Positions 1 through 11,771 of a stretch of 64,000 nt of DNA are shown piece by piece. Every line of letters starts with the position of its first letter. Within the stretch, counting starts at the first letter, position 1. The notes under the pieces are model-generated. The model saw nothing but the letters and a program-made list of their open reading frames with translations. It was not told the DNA's origin and made no database searches. The DNA is from Hemicordylus capensis (Eukaryota > Chordata > Lepidosauria > Squamata > Cordylidae). The position numbers and the translations under genes were made by a program. The stretch is from the NCBI RefSeq assembly GCF_027244095.1, contig NC_069665.1, forward strand, positions 1,366,501-1,430,500. The letters are read 5' to 3'.

Positions 1-330
1 ACAGCAGCGCCCAGGCAGGGCTCGCTCTTGGCATCCCCGGCTGCCTGCGGCAGTGGCGGCAGCTTCGGCTTCTCCTGCCTGCTTTCCCACTGGTCGGCTG
101 GCCAGGCCCTCCACCACCGGCTGCGGCCACAAGAACCGCGGGAGGCGCAGACAGGAGACGCCGCGGCCGCTCCCACTCCCACGGCCAAGGCCGGGCCAGA
201 CGACGCTGCACAGGGCCCTCCTGGCTGCAGACAGGCACAGCCCTCCCCTCGCCAAGGCCCGGGGCAGACTCGCTGGAGCAGGAAGCAGGAGGCAGAAGCA
301 GGAGGCAGGCAGCGGTGAGGGAGGGCCCTC
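1..330. promoter_or_regulatory. CpG-rich patch at the left edge
   Basis: Bases 1-330 are GC-rich with many CpG (for example around 130-175, gccgcggccgc), unlike the sequence to their right. It could be the edge of an internal NDRG4 promoter or just GC-rich intron. Short open frames exist on both strands, but none matches a protein I know. Confidence 0.3.
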
Positions 331-560
331 TTCCCTGCCTCCCCGCACCCACCAGCACTGAGACACCCTCTGGAAGAGGGGACAGAAACAGCCACTCGGT
401 GGTCTCCGCAACCTCCACAGTCCTGCACTCTCACCTCAGACCCGTTTGTGTGCCGGACAGCAGCCAAACCCAGGAAGGGGCCAAGGCTGCCCCACTTAGC
501 AGGCCGCCTGGAAACAAACCGTCCAGCACAACTCCGGGGGGGAGGGGGCACAGGGGGAGG

Positions 561-868
561 AGAGCTGGTCTTGTGGCAGCAAGCATGAATGGTTGCCTTT
601 GCTAAGCAGGGTCTGCCTTGGTTTGCATTCAAATGGGGAACTACACGTGTGAGCACTGTAAGCTATTCCCCTGAGGGGATGGACCCGATGTTCAGAGGAA
701 GAGCATCTGCATGCGCTTGTTCACTTCCTGGCAGCGTCTCCAGATGGGGCTGGGAGAGACTCCTGCCTGAAACCTTGGAGAGTTGCTGCCAGTCAGTGTA
801 GACAATACTGCACTAAATGGACCAAGGGTCAGACTCCAAATGAAGCAGCTTCCTCTGTTTCCTATGTA
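561..868 (+). mobile_element. 5S-headed tRNA SINE, near full length
   Basis: It starts with the GAGCTGGTCTTGTGGCAGC head, has the 5S-like GCTAAGCAGGGTC block near 602, a decayed tRNA-like module, and the shared tail ending in GCAGCTTCC...CTATG. See the 5,731-6,049 copy for the family description. Confidence 0.85.
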
Positions 869-2003
869 CTCTGAGCCCACAGGCATTCCTAGTATTTGAG
901 GGACATTTCTCTAGTTGTGGAAATGTCAGCCAATGGGGCATTTACTCTCTTCAAAGTCAGGCAATGAATGAACTAAAAACCACTTGAAATCCCTGCTTTT
1001 AAAGTGAGATGCAGATCCAAGCACAGGCAAACGATGCAGAAGGGTGCCTGGGAGTTGGCTGTACTGTCTAATTCCAATCAGGATGAAGGCCACCATCTCC
1101 AAAGAGAGACCTGAAGCCTCTGCCAGGGTTCTGTTTCCCCTGTTCTTCAGGAACGAAAAATATAGTCAAGGATTCACTCTAACACCTCAAGAGTGACCAT
1201 CTCGTACCACTGAGCACAAGAACTGCCATGCCAGGGAAACACTGGAGGCCCCTGCGGGGTCAGGACATGGCGCTGGGACTATTTTTGGGTGATGATCCAA
1301 GGACACAGAGGATGAGGAAGACTGGGGGCAGGAATCCTCATCAGAAACGGCCGCAGTAGGCAGGCCCATGCAAGGGGGACCCAAGGCGGCAGCAATGCCT
1401 GCAACTGAGTGGCCTGAACAGGTAACCCCTCCTCCTCTTCCTCCAAACCCTTGGCAATGCAAGAGGACCCCTCCCTGCGACCACAGCATCTCCGGGGACA
1501 GCAGGAAGCTCTTTGCTCCATCAGAGCCAATACCAGAGAAACAGAGCATGTCTCCTTTAAGCACCAACAGTTTCTTCAGAAGAGGTGGAGCTAGAAGCCA
1601 CCCAAATGGCAGCAGGACTATTTAAGCCCTCAGTTGGTCCAGTCACTGCTGGAGCAATATCCTAGCTTGCCGCTCTTGGGTGCCTGCATCCAGTCTAAAC
1701 CTAGCCACCGTGCGCTGTCCATGGTCCTGCTCCTCTGCCTGGGTTCCTGCCAAGGCTCTCTACAGCCCTGCAGACCCCAGCCCAAGGATAATGGGGAGAA
1801 CTGGCTGGCAGGACATCTAGGCAGGCTTTGGGGCAGTTCTGTTGGCAGAGCCCTACACCCAAGAGATGGTAGCCAGGGGCTGCAACGGGCTCCAAAATAA
1901 AGGCAGCATCGCAGGACAGGTCTGCCCATCAGCCTGAAGCAAGCAGCTAGATGACAACCCTGATTATTCCCACAGCCAAACCCTTTAACATTCATAATCC
2001 AAG

Positions 2004-2290
2004 GAGAACTGGTCTTGTGGCAGCGAGCATGAATGGTCTCCTTGGCTAGGCAGGGTCCACCTTGCCTTGCATTTGTTTGAGGAACTACATGTGAGCACTG
2101 TAAGATATTCCCCTGGGAGATGGGGCCATACCTTGGTGGAAGAGCATCTGCTTTGCATGCATGCATGCAGAAGGTCCCAGGTTTGCTCCCTGGCGGCATC
2201 TCCAAAGAGGGCTGGGAGAGACTCCAGCCTGCATCCTTGGAGAAGCTGCTGCCAGTCAGTGCTGGCGCCAATACCGAGCTGCACAGGAAG
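2004..2290 (+). mobile_element. 5S-headed tRNA SINE
   Basis: Head, tRNA-like middle (GGTGGAAGAGCATCTGC) and GCTGCCAGTCAGTG body are visible. The 3' end is lost after about 2,290. A TGCA/TGCATGCATGC run marks the anticodon-arm region. Confidence 0.8.
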
Positions 2291-2406
2291 ATGGGTGTGC
2301 CATAGCCCACGGGATTGCAGGCTCAAAGGGGCTGTGCAGGAGATGTTCTTGGCAATGTGCCTCTTCCTTGTGCCCCAGAGCCCTGCATATTTCTGCAGGC
2401 CCTTAG

Positions 2407-2718
2407 GAACACAGGAAGCTGCCATATACCAAGTCAGACCCTTGGTCCATCTCGCTCAGGATTGTCTACCCAGACTGGCAGCGGCTTCTCCAAGGTTGCA
2501 GGCAGGAGTCTCTCTCCCAGCCCTATCTCGTTGGAAATGCTGCCAGGGAGGGAACTTGGAACCTTCTTCTGCTCTTCCCAGAGCGGCTCCATCCCCTGAG
2601 GGGAAGATCTTCCAGTGCTCACATTTCTAGTCTCCCATTCACATGCAACCAGGGTGGACCCTGCTTAGCTCAGGGGACCAGTCCTGCTGGCTGCCACCGG
2701 ACCAGCTCTCCTCTCCCT
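2407..2718 (-). mobile_element. 5S-headed tRNA SINE, near full length
   Basis: In plus orientation it reads from the tail (AACACAGGAAGCTGCC) through CAGACTGGCAGCGGC to the head (CTTAGCTCAGGGGACC...CCAGCTCTCC). It lies about 120 bp from the opposite-strand copy at 2,004-2,290, so transcripts across both could fold back. Confidence 0.85.
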
Positions 2719-3477
2719 GCACAACACTGGTGCCGGCACCAAAAGCGGGAGGCCTCTGGCAGTCATGCTCAGTTTTGCTGCATTGGGAAGCCTTGGCCAA
2801 GGAAGGCGCTCAGAGCAGAGATTCGCTGCACTTCAGGCAGGGAGAGGATTTATCTTGCAGCTGAAGGCAAAAGGCCATAAAAACTGCCTCTCTTTTGAGC
2901 AGCCCATGATGAAGAGGCATTTTTGCCAGCTGCCATGCAGGAGCGACAAGAGCTCTGCCTTGGCGGCCTGTGTCCCCAGGCAGTGCCTCTGCCTGGCTGA
3001 TCACGCAAGTGGCACCTCCAGGGCATGGGCAGGGCTGGGTGCCCCCAGGGATCACTGCACCCACACACGGGTGGGCTTTGGGCTCAAGAGGTCAGCATGC
3101 TGAACACCCCAGCTTGCATCTTTGAAAAGCAGCAAGCCTCTTCTCCTTAAAGGGTGGGAGGTACATGGGCGTGGCCAGGCACCAGCTGAGGAGGAGGAGT
3201 TGCTTGGCTAAAGGCTGAAGCTCCAGGGCTCCGCATGGCCCATCCACATGGCTGGAATGAGCTCCTGGACCACCGGATTTCAAGGGGCAGGACGATTTTG
3301 CTCTGTGATGTCCGCAGCCTGCCTAGAAATGCTTCAATTTCCAGTCTCCTGCTAACTGAGCAAGGAAGCACCTTTCAAGGGGTCTTCTGGGCAGCAACGT
3401 TTGCAGCAGTCAGGCTAGGACTTGGGGCAACCACCAGGTGCCCTGCATGATATTCCAGGGACATGGGCCTTGATTAG

Positions 3478-3480
<3 letters not shown>

Positions 3481-3528
<48 letters not shown>
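3481..3528. repeat. (TG)n microsatellite
   Basis: About 24 uninterrupted TG units. Confidence 0.95.
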
Positions 3529-3531
<3 letters not shown>

Positions 3532-4535
3532 GGAGGGGTCGTAGTCCCTAGAGCTCACAAGCATTTATAGAGTACATACAGGCCACAATCCAGAGAACCA
3601 CACAACTAGCTCTGGCAATAGGGCCGTGGTACACTTAAAGTACACACACTTCCCAATTTTAGGGAAACTGATATTCTTAAGATGTTCAGGAGGCCAGTGG
3701 AAAACTGCATAGCATGCTGGTATTTACTCTTTTCATTATAATGTGCATGAAGCTTAATGAGGCTAAGCCAAGAGGGGTGGAGTGGGGAAAGTCAGGCCCC
3801 TGCCCCAAAGAACTTAAAATCTGGATTTGACAACAGAGAGAGAAAGCGGTGGAACAGGAGGCCAGAGTCACCTGGAATGAACGTGAGCAAGCACACCTCC
3901 TTAGACCAGGGCTTGACCAATCCCAGGTGCCAGGGAGTCACAGCACCCAGAAATATATCCATGGTGCCTGGACTAGGATATCCAGAGACAGAGCTATTGA
4001 ATGAAACATTTGTCCCAAGCAGCTCTGTTTCTGTTCTGAGAGTGCTACTTGCAAAGGGGAGCCCATTTACCCATCCCACGCCACTGTCTGGGTCCTAAAA
4101 GTCTGGGCTGGCTCCTAAGTCCACAGGAAAACGGTCCAGGCCTTTCTTGGGCTTTGTCGTGGCTGAGGACGAAGACTGAGGTTTAGTCAGGGGCTTCGTA
4201 GACAAGGCGGACTGGAAGCGGCGAAAAGAAGAAGTAGAACCACGCAGGTGCCCCAGACAGGAAGGGCAGCAGAAGAGGAGGGGCCAGGTTGCTGGAGAGG
4301 AGGCCTAGAGTCAGAGGAGCTGCCTGTGGGAACCAGGAGGAAACACCAGGAAAGACGAGGGGGAAATGGGCGAGGCAAGGGGGCCCCTCAAGGCAGAGAA
4401 GGAGCCGGCCCTGGATGCAGAAGAGGACAGGGAGATGGAAGTGTCCAGACTCTCCCGTATTGACCAGCAACGCTCAAGGCCAGAAGGTCGTCCAGCACCT
4501 CAAGGGTCTCTCCATTCTTCCTACATTGCTCTGGG

Positions 4536-4610
4536 TCAGGAATTCCCAGCCTCAGGTTCCCAGACATTGTTGGACTACAACTACCATCAACCCCTGCCAC
4601 AAGGGCCTTC
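4536..4610. mobile_element. Partial hAT-like foldback MITE
   Basis: Contains the family core TTGTTGGACTACAACTACC but only one arm of the palindrome. Same family as 7,754-7,865. Confidence 0.6.
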
Positions 4611-4869
4611 AGCTCAATGCACACGTCTCCTAGAACTGACTCACTGGAATAAATACTTAACAGATCTACGATTACTTTAGAGGATTCTGAAGGAAAAGCC
4701 TGAAAAGAAGAGACTATTCGTCAAATTCCGGACATTCACCAGCCACATACATACAACAATGGTGAAAAGTGGTTGTTTACAGGCAGCATTTGGTTCTTGA
4801 ACCGCTCCTCTCCTAAAAGACTTGGCCCATTCACCCTGGTGCCTGGTCTCTCTTTCAGAAAGTGATCCT

Positions 4870-5040
4870 GTGTGGTACAGCGCTTAGAGTGTTGGACTAG
4901 GACAGGGAAGACTCGGGTTCAAATCCTCATTCAAATATGAAACTCCCTGGGTGGCTCTCTCCCTAACCAACCTCACAGGGTTGTCGTATGCTTCCCTGGA
5001 CTTCTTGGAGGGAGGGTGGGATATCAGTGAGGAATAATAC
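4870..5040 (+). mobile_element. MIR-like CORE-SINE
   Basis: A tRNA-like head (GTGGTACAGCGCTTAGAGTG, then GGGTTCAAATCC as B box) is followed by a diverged core and CACAGGGTTGTCGTATG. The layout matches MIR/CORE-SINEs. A better preserved relative is at 60,438-60,640. Confidence 0.7.
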
Positions 5041-5289
5041 GTGGTAGCACATCCCTCTCTTCTTCCAAGGCCCAGGGCAAAACCCTCCTCCTCTCTAAAG
5101 ACAAAAAGCATCTTCTCATCCCCATTTGTTGTGTGTGTTGGGGGGAGCAGAACAGGAAAACGCCTCCTCCTGCTGTTCCATGAATCCCACTTCTATAATC
5201 TGCCTGGTCTACATATTTTGATATGGCCTCCTTTGCCAACCAGGGGTAGGGAAGAAAGAATTGGGGAACTAAGAGAAGAAGCTGCTTCT

Positions 5290-5480
5290 GTGTGTTTTAT
5301 CCATGTATAGATTTTAATGTCTGCATTTTATATATTTTAAATCAGATTTGTTTCATATTTTAGCTGGATGTTTTTAATTGTTCATTTCTATTGTATGTTT
5401 TTAACTTTTGTCAACCACCTTGGGATTGTTTTTAATGAAAGGCGGTATATACATTTAACAATGAATGAATGAATAAACAA
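5290..5480 (+). mobile_element. L2-type LINE 3' end
   Basis: T-rich 3' UTR ending in CAACCACCTTGGGATTG...GGCGGTATATACATTTAA and an AATGAATG simple tail, the usual end of amniote L2 copies. Confidence 0.65.
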
Positions 5481-5730
5481 AACAAAGCTGCAGCTGCCAA
5501 ACTTCTCCCTTCTCCGCAGCTCTTCATGCTGGAGGAGCCTGTCCGGTGACTCTGCTCCTAGGCTGGACAATCTAGCAATGCTCTGAAATTATGTCACAGG
5601 TAGGAGCATCACCCTGTCAGATATTAAAAGAGAACTGAGCTCTGGAAGTTTTAAAGGATTCTCCTGAATTTCTGGGTGTCTGACTCCATCTGTGACTTGG
5701 GCGCCAGGGTGCACAGTGGACTCGAGGCTA

Positions 5731-6049
5731 GAGAGCCAGTCTTGTGGTGACCAGCATGAACTGTCCCCTTTGCCAAGCAGGGTCTGCCCTGGTTTGCATT
5801 TGGATGGGTGACTACAAGTGAGCACTGTCTGCTGAAAGATATTCCCCTTAGGGTGTGGGGCCGTAGCTCAGCGGAAGAGCATCTGCCTTGCATGCACAGC
5901 TCCCAGGTTCAACCCCTGGCAGCATCTCCGGGCAGGGCTGGGAGAGTTTCCTGCGTGAAACCTGGGAGAGCCGCTGCCAGTCAGTGTAGGCAATACCAAG
6001 CTAAAGAGACCAAGGGTCAGACTCAACAGAAGGCAGCTTCCTATGTTCA
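5731..6049 (+). mobile_element. 5S-headed tRNA-Ala-like SINE, best preserved copy
   Basis: The family has three parts. (1) A head of about 115 nt whose segment 5,772-5,812 (GCCAAGCAGGGTCTGCCCTGG, then GGATGGGTGAC) resembles the 5S rRNA internal promoter (GCTAAGCAGGGTCGGGCCTGG ... GGATGGGAGAC). (2) A tRNA-like module at about 5,857-5,925 with A box TAGCTCAGCGG, a TTGCATGC anticodon-loop region like tRNA-Ala(TGC), and B box GGTTCAACCCC at 5,906. (3) A tRNA-unrelated body (CCGCTGCCAGTCAGTG) ending in GGCAGCTTCCTATGTTC. The 5S and tRNA resemblances are seen directly; naming the family is inference. Confidence 0.85.
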
Positions 6050-6611
6050 TAAATTCAAACAGAGACAGAAAACGGGGTGAGAGAAGATGATGAGGGAGGA
6101 AATGCAGAACTCTAGAATATGGGCCACAATGCCAAGACTGGACCGCTCAGCGGAAAGAAACAAAGTCAAAAGGCAGGAGGCCAAAGCAGAGCGCAGAAAA
6201 GGTGGCCCTCGGGTACCACTTTGCATGTGGCGGCACATCTAGTCCAGTCCTGGGTGGCACTCAGTCAGTCTGGGTGGTGCTCAGAGGCGCCACGGCTGGA
6301 GATGCCGGTGCCAAGCACAGGGCCCTACAGGCTCTGCCCTCGGGGGCATATTATCAAAAAGCAGAACTCACCAGGAGCAGCAAGGCGTCTCCAGCACCAT
6401 GCAGCCAGAAGAACAGCCAATATATCTATACACCTATGTTAAAAATGCATCTGTGAGGCCAGCCAAAACGGGACTTTAACTGGCCGGGCAAGAGCACCTT
6501 GGAGGCTGAGGTGATGGCGAACGAGAGCCTGGCTACATCCCCACTTCAGTTGCACGGCCAGCCTGGGACGGCTCCCACTGAGGGGGCTGCTTGGCTCCAC
6601 TCTTCCCTCTT

Positions 6612-6710
6612 ACGGGGATTCCCAGATGTTGTTCACTACAACTGGCTGCAGTGGCCTTTGCAGCTGGGGATTCTGGGAGTTGTAGTCAACAACGTCTGGG
6701 AATTCCCGTT
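6612..6710. mobile_element. Foldback MITE (99 bp, nearly palindromic)
   Basis: Left arm GGGGATTCCCAGATGTTGTT pairs with right arm AACAACGTCTGGGAATTCCC; inside lies the GGGAGTTGTAGT core shared with the family at 7,754-7,865. Confidence 0.75.
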
Positions 6711-6984
6711 AGAGGGAACACTGCTTGGCACCCCCCCCTTTTCCTGTGTTTCTGGATTGTTTCCATCACATCCGTGTTGGCTTTCCAAGGCTCGAGGCAG
6801 TTTGCAAGGATGACAATTAAAGCAGCTTTAAACTCAAAGATGGCAAGGTGTCTTCTAAAACAAATCCAAGAAAGAGGAGCCAGCAGAACCAGAGGCCAGG
6901 CAGAGAACGATGCCCTTTACAGCCTCCCCTAAAAGCCAGCAAGGAGGGCCCACCTCGGTAGGATGGTCATCCTGCAGCCTCAGG

Positions 6985-7165
6985 GCAACAGGCCTTTAAT
7001 TTGTAGCTTTAAAGTTGAAGGTTTTAGAGTTCTTATCTCTCTTTCGAATTATTTTAAGTATGTAAATGTTTTAATGGTTGTGTTTTTAGGTTGTGAACCG
7101 CCCAGAGATTTGCACAAGGGGAGGTATAGAAACTTGCCAAATAAAATAAATAAAGAGAGAGAGAG
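6985..7165 (+). mobile_element. L2-type LINE 3' end
   Basis: Ends in TTGTGAACCGCCCAGAGA...GGAGGTATAGAAA followed by AAATAAAATAAATAAA, typical of L2 tails. Confidence 0.7.
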
Positions 7166-7753
7166 AGAAGGCTTTGCCGCCACTGGCTGGGAGACCCCTC
7201 CCCTCCCACAGAGCTGGAGCGTGAAGCAAAGCTTGATCAAGGGGCTCCTATAGGGAGAGGCACTCTTTGAGACACAGGGGGACCAGGCTTCAAAGGTCAA
7301 CAGAAGCACCATGACCTGGAAGCCTCCTGGCAGTCAGTGGAACAGATATCATCGAGGCTGCAGGTGATGCGACCACATCCTTAGATGCCCATCCATCAAG
7401 GCACAGCTGCATTTTGCACTAGCTGAAGCTTCAGAGTCATCTTCAAGGACAGCCCCACACAGGCACATGACAAGAGCCCAGGCAGGAGGCGACAGCAGCT
7501 TGGAGCCTCACTGCAAGATCTTCGCTATCCAGGGAAGGGTGAGGCCTGTCTAACAAGCACCCTTCAGCACTGCAGCACCTGCTTATCCAGAAGAAGAGTT
7601 GGCCGAACAACTCTCCTAGATGCTGGACCTGTGTGGACAGGGAAATCCACATCTGGAGCCAAGGCAGCATCACCAACAACCGCACAGACAAGAAGAAATC
7701 AAACCAAGAGAAAAGCCTACCCTGAAACTCAACACACTGGAGATGTTGTAAAA

Positions 7754-7865
7754 CAGGTTCTCAGCCTTGGGGACACAAATACTGTGGGACTACAGCTCCC
7801 ATCATCCGCAGCCACAATGACCAAAGGGTTCAATGCATCTGGGTCCCCAAGGCTGAGAACCCCTG
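7754..7865. mobile_element. hAT-like foldback MITE with target-site duplication
   Basis: Begins CAGGTTCTCAGCCTTGGGG and ends CCCCAAGGCTGAGAACCCCTG, so the termini are inverted copies. Flanks TTGTAAAA (7,746-7,753) and TTGAAAGA (7,866-7,873) agree at 6 of 8 bases, as expected for an aged 8-bp hAT duplication. There is no coding capacity. Confidence 0.8.
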
Positions 7866-8130
7866 TTGAAAGAGAATGGTGTGACCCACAGGATCAAAAG
7901 CTACCATCAAGATCAATGGAGCTGCATTGCCCTGCCAAATCCAATGACAACCATCCTTAAGGGCAATCAAAGCTGTCTCTATCCCATATTCCAGGCTGGA
8001 AGCTAGAAAGGAATGGGTTAAGATAGGAAATGTCATGCAGGATTGCCCACTACCATCTTTCTCAAGAGAGATTACAAACAGAACAAAGAAGAAGAAATCC
8101 TCTTTTACATAGAACTTCTTTAAGAAAAGA

Positions 8131-8131
<1 letters not shown>

Positions 8132-8168
<37 letters not shown>
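8132..8168. repeat. (CA)n microsatellite
   Basis: About 18 CA units. Confidence 0.95.
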
Positions 8169-8170
<2 letters not shown>

Positions 8171-8943
8171 ATCGATGGCATTTCCTCTGTAGCTCACAAG
8201 ATTACTTCAGCTGTTTTTCACCAAGCATGAGAGACAGGGACCCAAACTACGCACAGTCGCTATCTTAACCCCAAGAACCCTGTAGACATCATCAAGGGCA
8301 TCTAAGCAACTGCAACATGTCTTTGACGGTGCTGGGTTAGACTTTATTTGGACTGGGGCATCCAAGCTAGAGCAGAGTTGAGCAATCTTATCAGACAAGA
8401 ATCAAGTCAAAAGGGTCACGGCAGCAAACCCTTCAGTGCCAAAAGACCCCCCTCGCGACCCGAAGAACCCTACTGAATGCAGTCCAGCCTACGCAACAGG
8501 GGCAGAAGACGAGGGTTTCTCCACTGCCCTCACCTCACAGGTCTGCAAGGGGGGTCTATGCTGTGCTTGGTCAGGCTGAGTCCTCTACCACCGTCGCTCA
8601 AATCATGATCCGCTTCATCAACAGCTCATGAGCCAAAATGCTCAGAGCCCCAGATGGGCGACTCCTCTTCAAGAGTGGGAGGCTGAAAGCACTGTCAACT
8701 AGACCAGAGATCTCAGATTCTGGTCTGCTTGACTTCTTGAAAAGGTTGAGTCCACCCACTTCTGTGCAATGTGAACTTAGCATCACCATCCCCGCGACAG
8801 CTTGCTTGCTCAGCCAGAACCCACTGAAGACGCCACTCTCTTCCAGCCATCGCTGTGTAGCCGGTGCCTCTCTGTTGTGCAGGGACTGCTTCAGACACGA
8901 CACTTTTCTTCCACAGGGCTGCTCTGGAATGACTCTCACAGAG

Positions 8944-9082
8944 CAGGTGTTCTCAACCTTGGGTCCCCCAATGTTGCTGGACTACAACTCCCATTATCCC
9001 CCCAGCCTTCAGGCAACTGTAGCTGGGAATGATGGGAGTTGTAGTCCAACAACATCTGGAGACCCAAAGCTGACAACCCCTG
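8944..9082. mobile_element. hAT-like foldback MITE
   Basis: CAGGTGTTCTCAACCTTGGG at the left is mirrored by a decayed right arm (GACCCAAAGCTGACAACCCCTG). The core TGGACTACAACTCCC appears in both orientations. Flanks TCACAGAG and CCACTGAG match at 6 of 8. Confidence 0.8.
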
Positions 9083-9488
9083 CCACTGAGGAAAACACAT
9101 AGGGTATAGGACACAAGAAAACTAGATTTATTTCCTGGGAAACACACACATAGAGGAAGAGAAACAATGCAACCCACCCCACGTCTGTGGTACTCTGGTC
9201 TCCATAGCTGGGGGAATCAGGCACACCACTTCAGGAAGCCTCAGCTCAAACCTTCTGGCTCTAGCCTCTCCGTAACCAACAAGCACAGAAATATGAATGT
9301 AAGACTGCTAGGGGTTTTGTAGAGCATGAAAAAGAGGACAAATAAATAAGTAAAAAACAGCAAGTTTTCAAGATAATCTCACTGTTGGAAGGGTGTTGCC
9401 ACACACCAAACACTGCCAAGAATTCTGTGCCATTCATGCAGTAAGGCATTCATTATAGTTTCCAAATACGCTGCAGACTAAGGCCTGG

Positions 9489-9565
9489 GCACACTTACCT
9501 GGGAGTAAGTCCAATTAGTCACAAGGGGACCTACTTCTGAGTAAATATGCATAGGCTTGCACTGC
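9489..9565. mobile_element. Foldback MITE remnant (ACTTACCTGGGAGTAAG type)
   Basis: CACTTACCTGGGAGTAAGTCC is followed by GGGGACCTACTTCTGAGTAA, a decayed inverted repeat, then ATGCATAGGCTTGCACTGC. This pattern is common in reptile genomes as a short palindromic element. Confidence 0.55.
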
Positions 9566-10369
9566 TAATGTCCCAAATTAATGATCTTTGTGTTTGCATC
9601 TTTAAAATACTAATCCATCCAAATTACCCGTTCACCTCCCCTGCCCCTTCAAAAACATTGTTCATTTCAGGAACGCCATGGCCCAACGACACCACCTTAA
9701 CCTTCCTAGAGAAATGTCACGTGAACCTTAGCATTCTGTGTTCATGTCTATCTCTACCAGTATCGGCTCAGTCTGCTCATAGGTCTTTGAAGCCTTTCGG
9801 TTCTGCTGGAGGTGCAGGCCATGAAAGATGCTGCAGCATTTGGGGACCGAGGTCTCCTGGGACTTGGCCTCTCCTTGACAGAAAGGGTCGCCAAGCAGAA
9901 GGCTGGAGGACATTCAGCGGCTGATGATAGTCGCAACGCCTGGCTGTCTTGAAACTGGCGGTAGAACCTGGAATGGTCCCATCAAGGCTTCGAATGGCCA
10001 GGCATCTCCCTGCAGGCCGAGCGCCCACCCCGGGGGTGTCTGTATCAGATCGGAAGCAAGTCTTGGCCTCCCATTCCAAGCCCCCCCCCATCCCCCAAGC
10101 AGGGAGGCAGCTGCTGAGCCTTCTAGAAGGCAAGTGGGCTGCTGGGAATGCCCAGGCAGGGAGCAAGAGTCTGGCGTCTTCACATGGCAGCAAGGGCAAC
10201 AACTCTCCGGGGTCTCCCTCTTCCCCAGACCCCAGGCAGGCCAGAGAAGGTGTTGGGATCCAAGCTCCACCACCCAGTTGCTTGTGTGGCCCTCCCCGCG
10301 AGAGAAGAGACACAGCGGGAAGTGGAGGGGGGCCCCATGGAGGCTGCAGTCCACAGAGAGCGGGGGGGG

Positions 10370-11740
10370 GGCAGAGGCCCCCAGCCCTCCCCTCCTCCCT
10401 CCAGCTTCTCATCTTCCGCAGCAGCATCACCCGGCCAGCGGGTCTGCCCAGAGGCTGAGCCTGCCCGCCCGGGGTCCTCCTCGCAGGCTGCACGGGCTGC
10501 TGAGCTGAGAGCGAGGAGGCCTCCGGGCACACCCCAGCTCCCCAAGATCAGACCAAGGCTGGCGAGATATCGGAGAAGACGAGGAGGGCGCGGTGGGGGT
10601 GGGCAGGCCGAGGGAGCGGCCGGGAGGAATCCCTCGGGCGGCGGCGGCGGCACCTCCTGCGTCGCCTCAGGCTGGACTGCAGCCGGGCACCCTCACCGTG
10701 CTCCTCGTCGTCCAGGCAGCGCCCAGTCCGGGAGAGATCCGGTCGCAGGCACTTGCCACCTTGGCCAGCGGCGGCTGCGGGGAGTGGGAGGGCCCTCTTG
10801 GCGCGCCCATCGGATCCCGAACGAAGGGGCTTCGGTGGCTTTCGAGAGGGAGAGGCGAAACGCCCCCCCCCGCGCGCGCGCGCAGGGAGAAACACACACA
10901 CACACCCCGGGCCAGTCTGCGGGCCAGCGGGCGGAGGGGGGCGAGACGAGAGGGTTACCTGTCAGCAGTTCCAGCTTATGGCCCCAACCCTTCATGGCGG
11001 CGGCGGCGGCGGCTGGCTTCCCAGCCGCGAGAAGAAGCAGCGGCCGGCGGCAGGCGCGAGAGAGGCAGCAGCGGCGGAGGAGAGCGCGCGCCAGGAGCCA
11101 GCCAGCAGCTACAGAGCCAGGCGGCGGCGGCGGCGGGCCAATGCGCAGGGGGAGGCGGGCGGGCGGGCGGCGCCGACAGCAGCAGCAGCAGCAGCAGCAG
11201 GCGGCGGCATCTCTCCAGCACAGGAGGAGGAAGAAGAAGCAGCGCGCGGGGGCGGGGGGGGGCGCTGAAGGAGATGAGGCGCCTTGCAGCCCGTCGGTTG
11301 GCCGAGCCCCGCCAGGGGAGGCAGCCGGCGTCTCCGCGGGGAGAGGAGGAGGCGGCCGCCGCCCCGCGCCAAGCACAGGCAGGGAGACGGGGCGCCTCCC
11401 TGCCTCCTCCCCCGGCGAAGAGGGGCATGGGGGGGGGGCGAGCAGCGCCCCCCCCCAGGCTTGCCGGGAAAGAAGACGAGGAGGAGGGGAGGAGGCTGCG
11501 CGGGGCGCCGAGCGCTGCCGAGCCGACTCACCTGCGGATGCGCCCCGGGAGGGGTCTCCGGCTCCTCCGCCGCGCTGCGCAGCCCCCAGCCAGGCTGCCA
11601 AGGAGGGGCTCTCGTCGTCGTCCGCCGCCGCCTCCCGCCGCGGGAGCGCAAAGGGCTGCGCGCGCGCCTGTCTGGCACCGGCCGCGGCGAGGTGGGAGCG
11701 GAGGCTGCGCTGGGCCAGGAGGCCGCCCGGCTTAAATGGG

Positions 11741-11771
<31 letters not shown>

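Larger units (their letters stand above)
1..10958 (-). other. NDRG4: NDRG4 intron 1 (partial, runs off the left edge)
   Basis: This stretch lies downstream, on the minus strand, of the NDRG4 first coding exon. I looked for the next NDRG4 exons (the N-terminal MAGLQELRFPEEKPLL segment and the HDIETPYGLLHVV segment) on both strands and saw none, so they should lie left of the window. The content is SINEs, L2 tails, hAT-like foldbacks and simple repeats, listed separately. The first 330 bases are unusually CpG-rich. Open frames here look like chance. Confidence 0.65.

Noticed and set aside
53-361. Open frames of about 100 codons at the left edge
   Set aside because: Composition-driven, no known homology, two overlapping frames equally open.
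5857-5925. Functional tRNA-Ala gene
   Set aside because: Sits inside a SINE copy, with imperfect acceptor-stem pairing and no terminator at the right place.
9777-10532. Minus-strand open frame of 251 codons as a possible NDRG4 exon
   Set aside because: No likeness to any NDRG4 segment, and no clean splice sites at sensible places.
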